Assembly: GCF_023806485.1 (NCBI RefSeq)
Contig: NZ_JAMSLR010000014.1
Coordinates: forward strand, 1-64,000
Direction of reading: 5' to 3'
DNA from: Thermalbibacter longus
GTDB taxonomy: Bacteria; Chloroflexota; Chloroflexia; Thermomicrobiales; Thermomicrobiaceae
Length of the DNA: 64,000 nucleotides
A model generated the notes under the pieces. It did no database searches, had not been told where the DNA came from, and saw only the letters and a program-made list of their open reading frames with translations. Shown here piece after piece: positions 63,540 to 64,000 of the stretch. Both the position numbers and the translations under genes were made by a program. Numbering within the stretch: the stretch's first letter is position 1; the number at the start of each line of letters is the position of its first letter.

Positions 63540-64000
63540 ATGAAGAAGGCCGAGCTCGTTTCGAGAGTGGCCCAGCACAGCGGACAGACAGTGGAGGAGA
63601 CGACGCGAATCGTCGAGTCCATGATCGAGGTCATCCAGGAAGCGCTTCGGCGCGGCGAGGCCGTCCAGGTGGCTGGCTTCGGTAGCTTTCGCCGGCGCTA
63701 CTTGACACCTCGGCAGGTTCCTGATCCACGCACTGGTGAGGTCCGTGACATTGCGGGGCGCTTCGTGCCAGCATTCGTGCCGAGTAAGCGCTTCAGGCAC
63801 GCGGTCGGCTTCCAAGGGCAACGATGGAGTTCGGAGGCGATGGGCGGGCAGGAAGTAACCAAGGAGGGCCTCAACGAAACGGTCGAGATGAGAGCGCCAT
63901 CGGTACGCAGAGTGCACGCCTCGACCGACCAGCTCAGCCGGAAAGTCGGGGTACATCTCTACCTGCCCCAGAGCGTCGTTGTCGGTGAGATCTTCGTGTC
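63540..64000 (+). CDS. HU-family DNA-binding protein with long C-terminal extension, truncated by window end
   Basis: ATG 63540 after GAGAAGGGG. The first 90 or so residues are HU/IHF-like: KKAELVSRVAQHSGQ, an alpha-helical dimer part, VQVAGFGSF, and a basic arm with PDPRTGE; the usual C-terminal FVPSKRFRHAV is present. The frame then stays open for at least 60 more codons to the window edge, with codon use like the rest of the genome. Standard HU ends near residue 90, so this may be a fusion or a tailed HU. Confidence 0.8.
   Translation, partial: MKKAELVSRVAQHSGQTVEETTRIVESMIEVIQEALRRGEAVQVAGFGSFRRRYLTPRQVPDPRTGEVRDIAGRFVPAFVPSKRFRHAVGFQGQRWSSEAMGGQEVTKEGLNETVEMRAPSVRRVHASTDQLSRKVGVHLYLPQSVVVGEIFV

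Noticed and set aside
63270-63956. A 228-codon minus-strand frame opposite the HU-like gene
   Set aside because: The plus strand encodes a clear HU domain with SD and promoter; the minus frame has neither.

Overview
The window reads as chromosomal DNA of a high-GC, probably thermophilic Chloroflexota-type bacterium (Thermomicrobia-like). This is inferred from gene content and organisation: F420-type luciferase-like oxidoreductase, TM-anchored YvcK, nusA-ylxR-infB-rbfA-nrnA-truB-ribF-tyrS, TatA paralogs and small zinc-ribbon proteins. No species-level marker (rRNA) is present. I see no CRISPR array, prophage, insertion sequence or integron; almost the whole window is densely packed core genome.

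Layout. 1-2.4 kb: acyl-CoA side-chain module (SDR, thiolase-fold protein, DUF35 partner). 2.8-8.8 kb, minus strand: F420-type oxidoreductase and M81 peptidase, MBL-fold hydrolase, GH51 arabinofuranosidase, DUF3267 membrane protein. 9.0-11.3 kb: MarR regulator plus DHA2-type drug exporter. 11.7-20.3 kb, minus strand: a long translation/transcription operon from nusA to tyrS, followed by tRNA-Pro(TGG) and tRNA-Gly(CCC) and a terminator. 20.5-27.5 kb, plus strand: yvcK-gapA-pgk-tpiA-secG, a peptide-type ABC binding protein and tatA. 27.7-30 kb: a Ser/Thr kinase fused to a cytoplasmic beta-propeller plus a small protein. 30.2-33.3 kb: signal peptidase, bifunctional-nuclease-family protein, zinc-ribbon protein, ECF sigma factor and its zinc anti-sigma factor, DUF1992 protein. 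33.4-36.9 kb: NuoE/NuoF pair and an ornithine-cyclodeaminase-family enzyme. 37.3-45.7 kb: tRNA-Asn, mutS-mutL, hydroxyacid reductase, fabF, primary sigma factor. 46-51 kb: ruvC, tlyA, larB, then a B12/methylmalonyl-CoA module with meaB, a B12-binding subunit and a CobA-like protein with a destroyed P-loop, and hydroxybutyryl-CoA dehydrogenase. 51-59 kb: pth, a glycosyltransferase, a second tatA, tgt, acylphosphatase, ugd, acpS, nnrDE. 59-64 kb: an HTH protein, an ABC exporter pair, and an HU-like protein that runs off the end.

The most unusual signals are regulatory. The nusA and rpoD genes each have a promoter, then a terminator-like hairpin with a T-rich tail, then the gene. In both, a short reading frame runs into the hairpin, as in an attenuator. 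In the nusA leader this frame is proline-rich and uses CCA and GGG codons, the ones read by the two tRNAs at the far end of the same gene array. The infB-rbfA gap encodes a potential three-way-junction RNA closed by a perfect 12-bp stem. Promoters often show an extended -10 of the form TGnTATACT, and two of them (nuoE, mutS) lie so close to the start codon that leaderless mRNAs are likely.
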